Shown here in pieces: positions 25,470 to 38,119 of a DNA stretch of 64,000 nucleotides. How positions within the stretch are numbered: the stretch's first letter is position 1; each line of letters opens with the position of its first letter. Location: contig CM041115.1 of NCBI GenBank assembly GCA_023079485.1, positions 22,064,863 through 22,128,862 on the forward strand. Direction: 5' to 3'. The notes under the pieces are model-generated. The model was not told the origin of the DNA. It saw only the letters and a program-made list of their open reading frames with translations, and made no database searches. Origin of the DNA: Archilochus colubris. Its lineage: Eukaryota > Chordata > Aves > Apodiformes > Trochilidae. A program made the translations under genes and the position numbers.

Positions 25470-25678
25470 TACAAGAAAAAGCTTTCTTTACTGTGAGAAT
25501 GGTCTAACACAGGCACAGGCTGACCAGAGAGGTTATGAATTCTCCATGCAAGTACTCAGAACCGAACCGGCCTCGGTCCTGGTCAACCTGCTTTAGCTGA
25601 TCCAGCTTCAGCGGGCAGATTGAACTAGGTTCAACTTCTCAAGAAGTCCCTTTCAACCTCAGGCATCCTGTGTTTCTG
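25470..25678 (+). mobile_element. CR1 3' end fragment, plus strand
   Basis: This matches the plus-strand CR1 3' end: 'gctttctttactgtgagaat' followed by 'ggctgaccagagaggttatg', 'ctccatgcaagtactcagaa', 'caacctgctttagctgatcc', 'ttgaactaggttcaacttc' and 'ccctttcaacctcaggc'. The terminal octamers are eroded ('catcctgtgtttctga'). It is an old copy heavily truncated at its 5' end, about 210 bases long. Confidence 0.8.
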
Positions 25679-28479
25679 AAGTGAGTGATCTCTCTTTTCT
25701 GGGGATTAACTGCTTGCCACCTTTTGGAGCTGTCAGTTTTAGCAATGTCTGGCCTCCCGGAGAGACAGGCCTGAATTTTATTTCAGTTTTGTTTTGTAAG
25801 AAGGTGAAAAGACATTATTCTGCTTAAAGCCATGAACCTTCACTGTTCATTGGTCCTTGCAATTGAACAAGTTGCTACACAGAAACTCTTGTTTATGGCC
25901 AAGGACATTTATTTGTAAAGCCAGGAAATGATTGCTAGTACAACTGCAGTACGATGAGACTCTTCAGTATCAATCCAACTCTAATTTTTTTAAAAATGAA
26001 GAAATAGGAATGCAGCTAGAGCTCCTCTATGAAACTGTAACATGTACACAGACAAGCTCCTTCATTTCTTCCCTTTCCTTGGTGCTGTGCTCACCATCGC
26101 CTGTTTTCCATTGGTTTCACCTTGGTGGTGTCAATAGGGGATGTCAGTTTCTGGAGCTTTCAGCAGCTGGATTCCTTTGCCAGGAAGAATAGGATGTCTG
26201 TGTTGAGGATTTCTTCTTCCTTCCTCTCAGATCCACTTGGGATGATTTTTCTATGTTTGATGAGATGCTTTTTTCCTTCTCCACTGTTCTAAAGTTCCAT
26301 GTTAAATCAAAATTTATTATGTCTGATACCATCTGAATGTGTTTTCTCTGTGTTCTCTCTATTACTCCTATACTGTTTTTCCAGCATTAGGTCTGCACAT
26401 AAGCTGACCACAGGCAAGCTGTTTGCAGCTGTGTGCTCCTCTGTACCATACCAACTCTTACGAGCCTCAATCCACAGGTCTTGCAGATTACTTACAAAGT
26501 TAATGATCTGTTACTGAGAGCAGCAGCACTGTATTACAGGGCCACTTAATTACCACACCATTGGTGTCCAGGTCCATCCACACTGTTTAAGATCACTGGC
26601 ATAATCTTGTCAGTATCTTGAGGTGACTCTTCAAGCCTCTGTAGTGCATCAACTTCGATTAACACCTGTTTCCCAGATGCTATCCCTCTGTTTACAGCTA
26701 CATTCTGCTGAGGGTTACTCTCTCTGGAAAAGCTTCCTTCAGCTGTTCCTTTCAAAACAAGTACCAACCTGATGAGATAAAGAACACTTAAATACTGGTA
26801 CTTTTCCAACTCTCTTTTCCAAACCGTAATTTATTAATCAATGTAATTTATGTATTTAGTTGGTGCAAAACCATTATGGTGAGCCCTAGGGTCTTACCTG
26901 CTCACCTGTTACTGAATACTCATTTTTTCCCCCCCATCATTATTTTTGGCAGACTTTGGTCTATTGGGTGGTGTGATTGTTTTTAACATAAAATGAATAA
27001 ATATCCCATCTGCTTCCAGCCTGATAGTCCATTCATCTTCTGATACAGCAGCATCTAGTACTCCTGCAGACAACCTCTCTGCTGTTGTTTTCTGGCTATT
27101 TGTGCTATTCTGTTTGAGAAGCCCAAATACACTCATAGGGAGATGAGACTGCCAGTCCCTACATCTTGTGCCAGCATAGTTTCAGTCTGCAATGATTGTA
27201 GCAGTGAAACATCCCCACACTCTGTTTCTTTGTCTGTTTTTTTCAGTTATTTTAGCTCATGTTTGCAGTGGCAAAGTCTTCTGCTCCTGACCATAGAACT
27301 GCTGCTGATGTACAAGACTTCCTCAGACAATAAAATTGTCATTGTTTAAACACAAATTACTCTGAGGTCTTCCATGATGTCTCGCCTTGCTGCCAACACC
27401 CTCCATCCTTCAAGTGCACTAGATATCTACTATTCTGTAATGGTTTACCGTGGTTTTAATACTACAATTTGACAGATTCTTCAGATTTCTATCATTTGCA
27501 AATGTTTGTGTTTTTTTCACCTGTTCTCTTTTGTATTAACAAAAATATTGCTCTCTGAATGTCCAATACCATTTCTACCACATTCTTCCAGAAGGGCTAT
27601 TATTTAGTTCATTCCTGACAGCTTACACTGTCCAGTGACCTGTCAGTATAAATTAGTCCAGAAGAGACCTGGCCCTGATGCCTTCTTTACATTTTTCTGA
27701 GTGGAGAGTTGTAGCTAGAGCCTCTTAAGAACACAGCACCTGACTCTAAGCCATTTCTGCGATGGTCCTTTAGAAATACATTCTTCCACACTTTCTAGAT
27801 TAGAAACCAAAGGAGACACAGGCTTAGCGTTTTCTTCTGCTACTATATTATTCCATTTGATACAGAGTTATATTTTTTAGCCATTTCTTAAAAAAAAAAA
27901 AAAAAAATAGAAGAAAAAGTAGCCTAATATAAGTGCTTTTTCTATGCAGCCGTTTTCCACCATCTCTTCTATTCCTTTTCACCTCTAATGTTTACAAAAT
28001 GAAGTTGAAATTGATAGAGCTGCAGAGACCTATGAGAGGAAAGTAAATCCAAATACCATTCCTCTGGGTCAGGGCAAGGAATGCAGAGCTCAGTTCTCCA
28101 TGGAGGCGACAGCCAGCTGGACAGTAATCTCAGCTCCGCATAGAGCAGCATCAACCAGCACTCCATTATCTCCAGTTGGTTATGGCACACACTGCCCCTA
28201 CCTATCCCACTCCAGAGGGAGAAAGGAGCAATCAGAGGTAAGTAAGCGGTGGAGGAGGAAGGGAAAGCTGGGAGGGCATGAGGAGAGATCAGGGGAAATG
28301 GCACAGAAATCTCTAGACCATTTGACTTCATTTGTTCTGCAGCTCCTGAAACCACCTTTCCAAACTAGGGTGCAGCACGAGTGCAGCATGCTGCACAGCT
28401 GCTGTTATGGGACTGAAATAGGAGAGCAGATTCTGGCAGAGTGTTAAGATCCAAACTATTGTTTTGTATTTTGATTGCA
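25679..28479. other. Unique AT-rich DNA, no gene recognised
   Basis: No exon or transposon is recognised. A poly(A) run of about 18 bases lies at 27889-27907 with no recognisable element next to it. The open stretches at 27969-28447 overlap each other on both strands and show no domain. Confidence 0.45.
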
Positions 28480-28560
28480 AGGAAAAATTAGCCATTACTC
28501 ATAGACATCACACGAATTTACAAAAATAACAGGCTTTATGATTTAAGCAAATTACAAAGA

Positions 28561-28566
28561 TTTATT
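28561..28566 (-). promoter_or_regulatory. AATAAA poly(A) signal in possible LTR
   Basis: The minus strand reads AATAAA, followed by TCTTTGTAATTTG. It is meaningful only if the surrounding segment is an LTR. Confidence 0.3.
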
Positions 28567-28894
28567 TCAGGGAAAGGAGACAATAACACCACCTTTAAAA
28601 GAAAAAACAAAGTTTACAAGAGGAGAGGTTTTACATAAATTAGTCACTCTGGGGAGAGAGTTGTTAAGAAAAGAAAAAAAACAAGAGAGCAATTAAGTTT
28701 TATCACCGCCCATCCCTGGTCTCTGTCTGGGGGATGGGGGTGGTGTAGAACCCTCCGTTCCTGCTTGGCTTATATTCTCCGCTTTTTTTACCTGCTGTTG
28801 CTGTCCTGTAGGTGAGGCCGAAGTGGTGAGAGAAGAAGGGAAGGGGGGCTGGGGGGGGAACAGAGAGCCAGCGTCTTCTCCTCTTCTCTTTGAG

Positions 28895-28901
28895 TTTTTA
28901 T
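28895..28901 (-). promoter_or_regulatory. TATA-like box in possible LTR
   Basis: The minus strand reads ATAAAAA after GCTGC. It lies upstream of the C-rich segment and of the AATAAA signal, as in a U3-R-U5 layout. This is inferred from position only. Confidence 0.28.
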
Positions 28902-29050
28902 GCAGCAAAAAGGGTTCTATCTTTTCATAAATCACTGGCACACACTGGCAAAATTTGCCATCCCGATAACTTCTCTTTAAATTATTGGAATCCTTCAGTT
29001 CTTGTTACCTTGCAGGCATGATATCTTTAGGCACCTGCTAGGCATGATAA

Positions 29051-32000
29051 AAAACAGAAGCTAGTTAAGTTTGGGGTAAATATCTGTTAATTGAGAACAT
29101 GTTTGATATAATTTTAAAAGAGTAGAAAAAAATACTGATTCGAGAGGCATATTTCATATTTTCAAAGTCTTTCTATCACAGTGTTGTGACCTCTTTTTCC
29201 TATTTGTAAAATGATATTGATAATAGTTGCCTTGGACAGAAGTTTGAATAGAAACTGTGGTGCTAGACTGTGATCTCTGTTTGTGTATATTACAATTTTA
29301 CAATCTGGATTTTTTTTTTTTTTAATTTTTTTTTTTGCACCTGTGCCATAGATCTTCTTAATAAAGATTTTCTTATAAAAATGTTTGCGGAATCTTACTC
29401 TGCATATTGAAAAATCTTTTCCTGACCTCTAAATGGGCTTTTTAGTGTTCCTTTTTTGAAATGGATTGCATCTCTAGGCACCAGTCTTGTAGCGTTACTG
29501 CTGTCCTTGCTAAAGTTAAAGCAGCAACAGTAGAGTTTTCTTCAATGCATCAGCAGTACATTTATATCTCTGTCTTGCTGACATCACTCTAGGTGAATTT
29601 TGGCCAAGAGATCAAGAATGGTTTGTCACAACTGGTTGGTTCTGTGTATTCTTGTAACATCTAGTGCTACCAGACAGGCAATATCATCTCATTACCACAG
29701 GTGCTTGTGTTGAATGGAAAGACATAATTGAGTTTGAAAGCATGACAGGACTGGTAGGTGCAGATGACACGGCATCACAAGAAGCAGTGGGTTATTTTTA
29801 TTAGCATAACAGACAATCATTATGACTCATGTTTTTTTGTAGCCCCTGGTAAGTTTTAAAGGAAAGATTTGTAGGAGAACAAGTCGATATTAGGATGTGT
29901 GTAAGGATCTCTTTTGTGTGTGAAGGGCTAAGGATTCTTATGAAAATAATTTTTGAGGGAATGGAGCATGGTTTCTTAGGCATGACTCCTGCCATGGCAC
30001 GGAAAAGACTTTTTCAGCAGAGGCAAGCAACTTGTTTCTGAGCATGATAGAGAGCAATGAAGTGAGCTGGTGACAGCTTCTGTCACAGAGATTTTATTAT
30101 TATGGTCTGTGACAGCTGATGATCTGGATCTGTGCATAACACTGGAAATGATCCTTTTCAAGATGGTCTTTCCTTCAAGTGCTGTATTCAGAAGTTGTAC
30201 AGAAAACAACAAAGACCAAATTTTGTAGTTGTTTGCACTGCTGTGACAATTGGAGTGTTAGGATACAGAGGAAATGTAACAACACAACAGAGGAAGTTGC
30301 ATAGCTTCTGAAGACAGAGTTTTGGTTCTCTTTCACTCTGGACTCCCCTGTCTGTGCTGTATCTGTTGTCCTGGCAGACTCGGCAGTAGAATGATTAAAA
30401 GGTGATCTAGCAGGCTGTCAAGTCAGACCAGGGAATCACAGCTTGAGTCATGAAAGACAGAACAACTCAAAAACAGGAGGCTTAGAATAATCTGTGTTAC
30501 TTTTCTAAACCTAAGGTATGATAAACCCTTTGCAGAAAAACACTCATCCCAGGAAATGAGAAAGGAAACAAAAAGGCATCTGGATTTCCTATGCTGTGAG
30601 ATTGCAGTAGAAAAACACAGCCTTGGAGAAAATTATTATTTACCAAGGGAAATCTAAGGAACGTTTCTTGCAGCTTACAGAAGTGTGTCCTGTAGTTTGA
30701 AGAAACCCAATGAGCTGCTTTCTAGTCATCTCTGTAGGTGACTTTGAGATCATTCTGGTTTTCCTTGGTTTGCAAGTGGCTTGCCAGATTCTTGTACTCT
30801 GAGAATAATGAAGAAGCATTATTGAATGGCTGCATAAATAGTGTTAGTTGGAGATCTTGAAATGCCAACAGTTATTATAAAAGAAATGGACAGCATGGAA
30901 AGATGGGGTCTAGAATGTGCTTTGAGTTTCCTTTTGTTCTGCATTTTTAATTCTCTTTGTAATAACATTAGAGCCAAACCCCCTGAGTAACAAATGTATC
31001 AGTACTACAGACTTCAGTGGAGGATGAAGGAGTTCAGTAGTTTGTAGTCAGTGATTTTATTTTTCCTGTATCTTAGGAGACAGGCTTTTGCCACGTTCAT
31101 GTGACTGCATGTGTGAGTATTTCTTTCAAGTATGCTCATGTCTGTGCACTGAGGGTTTTCAATCAAGAACAGTCTTTTAACAATATCTGCATTTTCTGCA
31201 AAGTGTTTTATGACTTGGGATATTTATTTTTGTTTCTGTATTTTCCATTATTTTCTCTATGTGAAGCCTTTCTGCCCTGTCAGTGAAACTTCTCTTAACA
31301 GAAAGGTGAGCAAGGAACAATTTAACTAATCTTCATGTTTCAGTCCTGGGTCTGAATCTGCAGTCTGAGCTATATGCCATCAGACTGGCCCTTCAGAGCA
31401 TAACTCTAATAGCTGACATAGAAATGTTGCAATGTGAAAGCGAATAAGAAGTGAACAAGGAGAAGCAGAGAGTGAAAGTGAGGAAGAAAAAATTTCCAAG
31501 GCATTGTGTCATCTCAGTCCAGCTGGCTGTATGACATGGGTCGTGCAACTTTGCATGCAATTTACTGTGCCTCCAGTATCACGTAGAGAGCTATTCAGGG
31601 CTGAAAAGGTTTATCAGGAGCTTCTTTCCATCGAAGAAAAGGGAAAATGTGGGGTTAAATACAGTGCAAAATTTCCCATTGTGCCACTATCATCTTAGAG
31701 TTAATCCTTAAACACAGAGTTCACTTTATTGAAATTGAAATCAGAGGAGTAGCACTTTGCTTTCTCAGTTTTGTGTTAAAACAATTAATATTTGCTACAG
31801 CAAAGCAATGACCTTGAAGATAAATAAGATACTGAGCTCTGCCAGAAGCTCTGGTTTTGTTGCTGTCCTTTACTTAGTCTGCACAGACTGCAGTACTGTG
31901 ATAGGACAGCGTCACACTGCAGTGCGCGGTCATCAGCTCTCAATGCAGGCTTTGGGGGCTGCAGTGTAAGACTGCAATGCTACACTGCAGAGCTGCTGAG

Positions 32001-33832
32001 ATTTTGAAAAGCTGTGGTTAGATCTGGTTGAACAAGAAAAGTGTTGCTTGTGGGATTAAACTTATTTTGCTGTCTGTAAGCAGACTACGTTCTTTGCAAA
32101 AATTTCTGTAAGGGACAGATGACTCAACTAAAATCAATCATCTATTTTATTGTCAGGCGGGAGAAAAGGGGACTAGCTCTAGCAGCCTTACATACACCTG
32201 GCTGCTGCCCCAGAGCAGTGTGTATGCTGCACTGTTTGCAAAAAAAACAGTGCAAAGTAACCCAGGGTTTACATTTTGTGGTTTCTCAAAATGTATTTGT
32301 AAAAGGGAGGAGAGGCCAGCAGCTGCACATAATAGGAAGCTGACAGAGGGTAAGATATTCCTGTTCAATAGGAATACTGAGGGATTTTAATTGGAATGAG
32401 CTAGTTTTAATCAGAAAAATCCAACAGGATTGTCCTTCTCAAGGCTATGTGGTGCTGGTTCTGTGGGACTGTGATAAAGAATAACTGGTTTGGCAGGGTG
32501 AAGAACAGAATATCTGTCTTTGAGAGGTGAGACAACTTTTCCTTTCACTTCCACATACTCTTGACCATTACAGGTGAAAACTGATACCGCCAAACTAGTT
32601 TTTGATCAGAACTACTTGACTGCAATAAGGCTCTCTGAGGATGCATGGTCTGGAGGCATATGAGGAAGGCACTGTGGGTTAGATCACTGTTGCAAGAAAT
32701 TCTTTTAATATCTGCTAATTGCTCTTTTCTGTGAGGTTACAGTATATTGCTCATGTAGCATATTTCTCTGGTATGGTCCTGTTCTCTAAAAGCTAGTTCT
32801 GTGCTGAGGACAAAATACCGGAAGACAGTATTTATGAGAAGAGGTAACCTGGCCTAGGATTGGCCTCAAATATTTACATTCTGTCTCTGTACTCCCAATG
32901 GAAGACAGCATAAAATACATTGATATATTTAGATACCTGTATTTAAAACCAGCAGGCTCCCTGCATCTCTAAGAGCAGCAGAAACAGTTCCATTTTGCCC
33001 TGCAACGAGCAATTTTATCATTCAGGCTCCTCCTGTTATAGTCCCCACAAATAAAATGGTGAGGCTAGACTAGGACTTCTGTCACAGACATGTAGATTCA
33101 GATGCAAATAAGCCTGATCTGATGTGTGTGTGCCCCATTTATTCATGTGTATGGGAAATTATGTAAAGTAGAGATCCTCCTCAAATGGTCATACAAGGAA
33201 TACTGCTATGTGTTTCTTGGCAGGGATAAGTTTGTCCTAGGAAAAAGGTCTGCAGCAGACCCTGTAACACTGAAGGTTATGCTAAGAATCAGAGGCTTGG
33301 GACTACTGAAAATGGAGAGAAGGATGATACTGACCCTACCTTGCTTAAGTAAACTCTGATGTGGTCAATTCATAGGTCAGGTCCTAGTACAGACTGGTGT
33401 TTGACTAGACACACAAAGGCTGTTCTCAATTTCTACTTTTTCTTGAGTTAGGCCGTAGCAGGAATCATTACATGTTGGCAAAATCAGAATCAGCCAAGAA
33501 ACAGACAAATCCATTCTGAATACTGCAACCAACCTTCCTCTTGGGTGCCTTCTCCTGAGAAGGAATGAGAAGAACCTTTTGAGAAATTGCTTGAGAAGGA
33601 CTTCAATGAGAAGAGCCCATTCTGCTCACAGCACATGTCAAGAAGTGGTGGAAGTGCCACAATAATCTCTGTGAAGGAAATGGGAGACAACTTGAATGCA
33701 GAGTGGTGACTTCTCTTCTCAAGCCTGCGTAAGGAACCTTTCTCCAGAAATGTTTGTTTTAAAACAAACCCTGCTTATCAAGCTAATAAAAGCCAGTCTA
33801 GCACTATGAACACAATAAACAGTTTGGAATAA
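29051..33832. other. Unique AT-rich DNA, no gene recognised
   Basis: No gene or clear transposon is visible. A T-rich run lies at 29310-29336. The open stretches are short, with no recognisable domains. Confidence 0.45.
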
Positions 33833-33900
33833 TATCACAGAAAATCAAGGGTTGGAAGGGACTTTGAAATCTCATCTTGTCCAAGATGTATCTGCAGCTT
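33833..33900 (-). mobile_element. Very short CR1 3' tip, minus strand
   Basis: 'atcacagaaaatcaagggtt', 'ggaagggactttgaaatctc' and 'atcttgtccaa' match the reversed CR1 3' terminus (the text that normally follows the CATAGAAT tail). Only about 65 bases are recognisable. It is an extreme 5' truncation. Confidence 0.65.
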
Positions 33901-36611
33901 CAGCCCAGCATATTTCTTCTTTCATTATTGATCATAAGATACTTGGAAGGGATTGTCCTTCTGTTTTGCTGTAAAATATTCTAAAAATATTTCATCTGCA
34001 ATCCATCTGTTACTGAGGAAAGAAAATAAAAGAAAGGCCATTACCTTGCTGGTGAAATTTCTTTTGTTTTAACTATGTAAACTTAATGGTTGTCCTAAAA
34101 AAATGTTAAGAAATGGGCAAAGCTCGGTGAGCAATGTTTGCAAAGATTTAAAAACCAGCAGTAACAATACATTATCTTTCCATGCAGAAACTGGTACAAT
34201 ACTACAAGGCCTTACTCCTAATATATTGTGCTGCAAACCTTCCTCAAGAGAAAAAATTAGAAACACATCTCTGCTTGACACATGTGGGAGGATGGAAAAT
34301 CTTTTTGTTAACTGAATATAAGATGGCAATTAAAAAGTTCTCCGATGTACACTTGAAACACATCAGAACAATTGAGATATCTTTTCAGACATGCTATTAC
34401 TAATTCTGGTGAAGGCTAGTCTGGGGAAGGTTAGTAAAAACAGAAAAACTGTGGTGAAGATTCAGCAGTTGCACCAGTTACACTGCACATAACACATGCA
34501 TGATGTACCTTACTTTGCTTTGCACTTACTTTACAATCTATCAGTGGGTTAAGGTTAAAACATCACCTGCAGAAAAGACAGAAAGTGAATCAAGATTCAG
34601 ATAGAATAGGAAAGATTTGTAATCCCTACTTTACAGCGGTTATTTTTTGGTATTGCTCTGAGCACTGGGAAAGCAACCAGAACAAGCTAAAGGCTACTCC
34701 TGGGTATCAGTGCCTTCATGAAAAGGCAGGGCAAGGGATCAGGAGGGGCAGTGGAAGAGAGGGAGCCATTTGACATTCTTTTCCCATTTGCATATTCCTG
34801 TTTTGGAAAATACAGGTGGAAACTTGCATTTTAACTACTTGTGTTAAATAGTGGAAACAAGGCTGTGTTATTCTTACTGCAAATAAAGAATGCTTTTTTT
34901 AAAAATATCATTATAACTCCTTGTTTCTGCAATGAAAAAGTCTTTGTGGGTTTGTACTGTTCCTCTGACATGTAAAGGAGCTAGAAAAGCATGCCATGGC
35001 ACCCTATCATTAAGTGAAGTGTGGAGTACCTCAAGGACAGGAGAGTCACAGAAGAGGATTTCTCAGGGAATCTTACCCAATAAAGGCAAATTGCAACAAA
35101 ACAAACTACTGGCCTGAGTGGGACAGAATGCACATAAGATATGATTTACTGAGGCATCTTCAGCCTCTCTGTGCTACCTTTTTTTAGTTTCAAACTATTA
35201 CCCTTATCCTGTCCCCACAGGCCCTACTCAAAGGGCTTTCCGCATTTTTCTAATGAGCTCCCTTTAAGCATTTAAGTATTTTGTCTTAGGGGAGGTGTTC
35301 TGTTCCTCTGATCACATGGATCAGAGGAATCTGGACCTTTCTAGACCTTCTCCAACAGATCTATGTCTTTCCTGTATTGAGATGTATGGGCTGAAATATT
35401 CTTCACTTTGGTATTACATCAAATTTTTGAAAAAGCAAAATAAAAAGCTAGATGTTTTAGGGAAAATTTTGTTAGTCATTCATGTAACTTACTTTCATGT
35501 GAGTTAGTTCTGTTTGTATACCAGATAAGACAAGTATGTTCCGTGTTCCCATGGAACATGTCCCCATGTTCCAAGGGGAGTCAGTTCCCTTGGGATGGAA
35601 GAGGGAAGCAGGTGGCTGCCAGAGGATGCAGCCAGCTCCCCTCCCTCTGTGGTGCCTGAATTTCTGCATCTGTACCTAAGCAGTGACCATATTTACACCA
35701 GCACTGGTCAGGTCTTCTAATCTTCAGAGTTGCAGAGATTAGATAAGACTTTGCTTCCTTTTTATGCTGCCTGATATGGGCTTAAAAGAAAAGGGGAATA
35801 AAAGGAATCTTGTATTGTTTCTTTTGAGATATGAACATTTTTTCACGGCCACTCTTCTGGAAGAGGGATATGGGATGCTCAAAGGGAGTAAAGCTGTGTT
35901 TCATCACCAGACTTTCTATGGAAAAAAAACTTGCCATCACCAGACTTTCTATGAGAGCTTTTAAAAACAAGGCTACTTACATAATCATCTAGACAAGGGC
36001 ATCAAAACACTATCAACAAACACCAACTGTGACTTTACCTTACAAGAAATTACAGCTAAAAAGACTGCCAAAGAACACCACTGATTACGGAAATGGATTC
36101 CAGCTATGCAGAACACAGATTTCACATGGTATATTTGTGAAGTTATAACCTATCTTTATTTTCTGCATCCCCACCTCATCTGCTTTCAGAGCTCCTCTGT
36201 CAGCAAGGAACAACAACATCTGGCTGGAATCTACAGGGAAGAAGCAAAACTATGGCTAACTACAAGTGTTGGTTGGTTTGTGTTATTAAAAGAATAAAAC
36301 AGGTATAGGGCATTCCCCTAGCCTTCCTAAGTGCTCCCATTTAGAACACTTCCATTATTTAAAAAGAAAAATGTTTTAATAATGCAGAGAAAACCATTTG
36401 TTGTTGAAAACCATTGTTTCTTGCATTTTTTAGCCTAGTTTCTCTGAGAAAAAATACATAAAGATTTGATAAGATCAAAAGCATTTTCACATAACTGCGG
36501 TTTTGATTAAAAACTGTATGACATAGGGGTCAAAAATCTGTATTTTGAAAATGCTTGACTCAGGGGAAGACCTTTCTACACAATTTGGAAGAGGATTCAC
36601 TTAAGATTAGA
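33901..36611. other. Unique AT-rich DNA, no gene recognised
   Basis: No gene is recognised. A 19-base direct repeat (CATCACCAGACTTTCTATG) occurs at 35902-35920 and 35935-35953. Confidence 0.45.
35902..35953. repeat. Direct repeat of 19 bases, 33-base period
   Basis: CATCACCAGACTTTCTATG occurs twice exactly, separated by GAAAAAAAACTTGC. It could be a small tandem duplication, or a target-site-like duplication around a short A-rich insert. Confidence 0.8.
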
Positions 36612-37001
36612 GGACTGCAGCATCTCTTATGGAGCAAGGTGAGAGAACTAGTTCTACTTAGCCTGGAGAAAAAAAGACTGAGAGGGCATCTTATCAATAT
36701 TTATAAAGGGTATGTACCAAGGGGATGGGGCCAGACCCTTTTCAGTGGTGCACAGTGACAGGATGAGGGGCAATGTATGTAAATGAGAACACAGGATGTT
36801 CTACCTAAACATAAGGAAAACTTTTTTATTGTGAGAGTGACAGAGCATTTGAACATGTTGCCTAGAGAGACAGTGAAGTCTCCTTCTCGGGACATATTCC
36901 AAATCTGCCTGGATGCAATCTGTGCAACTGGCAAGGGGATTACACTTGATAGTCTTTAGAGATCCCTTCTGATCCTTGCCATTCTGTGATTCTGTGATTC
37001 C
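36612..37001 (+). mobile_element. CR1 3' end fragment, plus strand
   Basis: 'ggactgcagcatctcttatg', 'cttagcctggagaaaaaaag', 'gagagggcatcttatcaata', 'gacaggatgaggggcaatg', 'gtgagagtgacagagcattt', 'tgcctagagagacagtgaag' and 'gatcccttctgatccttgcc' follow the CR1 3' order. It closes with ATTCTGTGATTCTGTGATTCC (tail at 36980-37000). The first part encodes the end of ORF2 (visible [16 protein letters not shown] in the plus frame at about 36660-36715). It is an old, 5' truncated copy. Confidence 0.88.
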
Positions 37002-38119
37002 AGCAAGGAGTTGACTTGCTTCCTCCTTTTTCTCCACACTAAAGATCAGTCACAGAGAAAAACAGGAAAAAAGGAAACACAGTCAGTGCATGTATAGATC
37101 ACTCTCTGCAGAGACCCACTAAGAGATGAAAAAGTAGACACTAGCATAGGTCACAGGCTCTTCTGAACCTCCATGTCTACTCTGTTTCCCTCAGAGAAAT
37201 CGAGTATATTATACCTCAGTTTTGCATAAACCTGTATGATTACTTTATTCCATCTAACAATACATTCACTTTCAGCTAAATTGTTAAAATAAATGGAGAC
37301 TCCAGTAATATCTCATTTTATAGATTTTTATGAAAAAGAGGGGGCCAGGTAGAGGACCAGATAATATGTCTTGATATCACCTGAAAGAAAGAAAGAAATC
37401 TCTTCACTAGTCTTCAGATTATCTGTGCAGAGTGGTAAGTGGTACACCTCACAGTGTCACATTGCACACAATGTGGCTTTTCTTGAACAGTCTAAAGGAA
37501 CTCTTGTGGACTTAAAAACATGAGCTTGCTTTTCACACAACTGCCATATGAACTTACCAGAGGTATTTGCATTAGTACAACTTCAGCTCCAGTGCTGATA
37601 AATCTGGAGATGTCGACAACCTCTTTCAGCTTCAGATTTTCCTCTGTTCCCATTAGGTTTGTTTCCACATGTTTTTGACTATGTTCTGTACTGCAGTGAA
37701 CTTCCCTAATGTAACCCTCATCTTTTTCTCTAATTTGATTCTATCCATCACCTATCCACACTCTTATCTTTTACTTTAATTTCATTAGAACATAGAACAT
37801 TGCTTATAGTTCCTTAAGAAATAAAACATGGATAGACTTGGGGTTTTTTTTTATTTTTTCTGAAAAATTATTTCCCATTTTGAGTTGTAAACAACTCATT
37901 ACAGTACTAGTAGCAGACTCAACATAAATAATGGAGGGAACTGGGGATTAAATGTTGCTATACATATGATGAGTAGTAATAAAAGAAATGGAAAGCTATC
38001 AGAGTTTTAGACGTCGTGAAATGTCTTCTAATTTTCTGAGTTGGTTCTATTCTGAGGTAGTAAATCTGTTTTCTCAGATGGGGATGATCTTGACTTTCAC
38101 TAGTAATGAAACAAACCTG
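37002..38119. other. Unique AT-rich DNA
   Basis: No gene is recognised. A GAAA run lies at 37384-37397. The start of retrovirus-derived sequence on the right is not sharply visible. Confidence 0.4.

Larger units (their letters stand above)
28480..29050 (-). repeat. Possible solo LTR, minus strand
   Basis: On the minus strand this segment has the layout of a retroviral LTR. A TATA-like ATAAAAA lies at 28895-28901 and an AATAAA poly(A) signal about 335 bases downstream (28561-28566). Between them is a G/C-rich stretch that includes C-runs and 'accacccccatcccccagac'. No internal viral sequence is seen on either side, so a solo LTR is the likely form if this is right. Ends, terminal TG..CA and target duplication could not be set by eye, and I have no family match. 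Confidence 0.33.

Noticed and set aside
27889..27907. Poly(A) run as the tail of a processed pseudogene or SINE
   Set aside because: No gene-like or SINE-like sequence, poly(A) signal or target duplication is visible beside it.
27969..28447. Pair of 115-128 codon open stretches on opposite strands
   Set aside because: They overlap each other and show no domain. The higher GC content here makes chance open frames likely.
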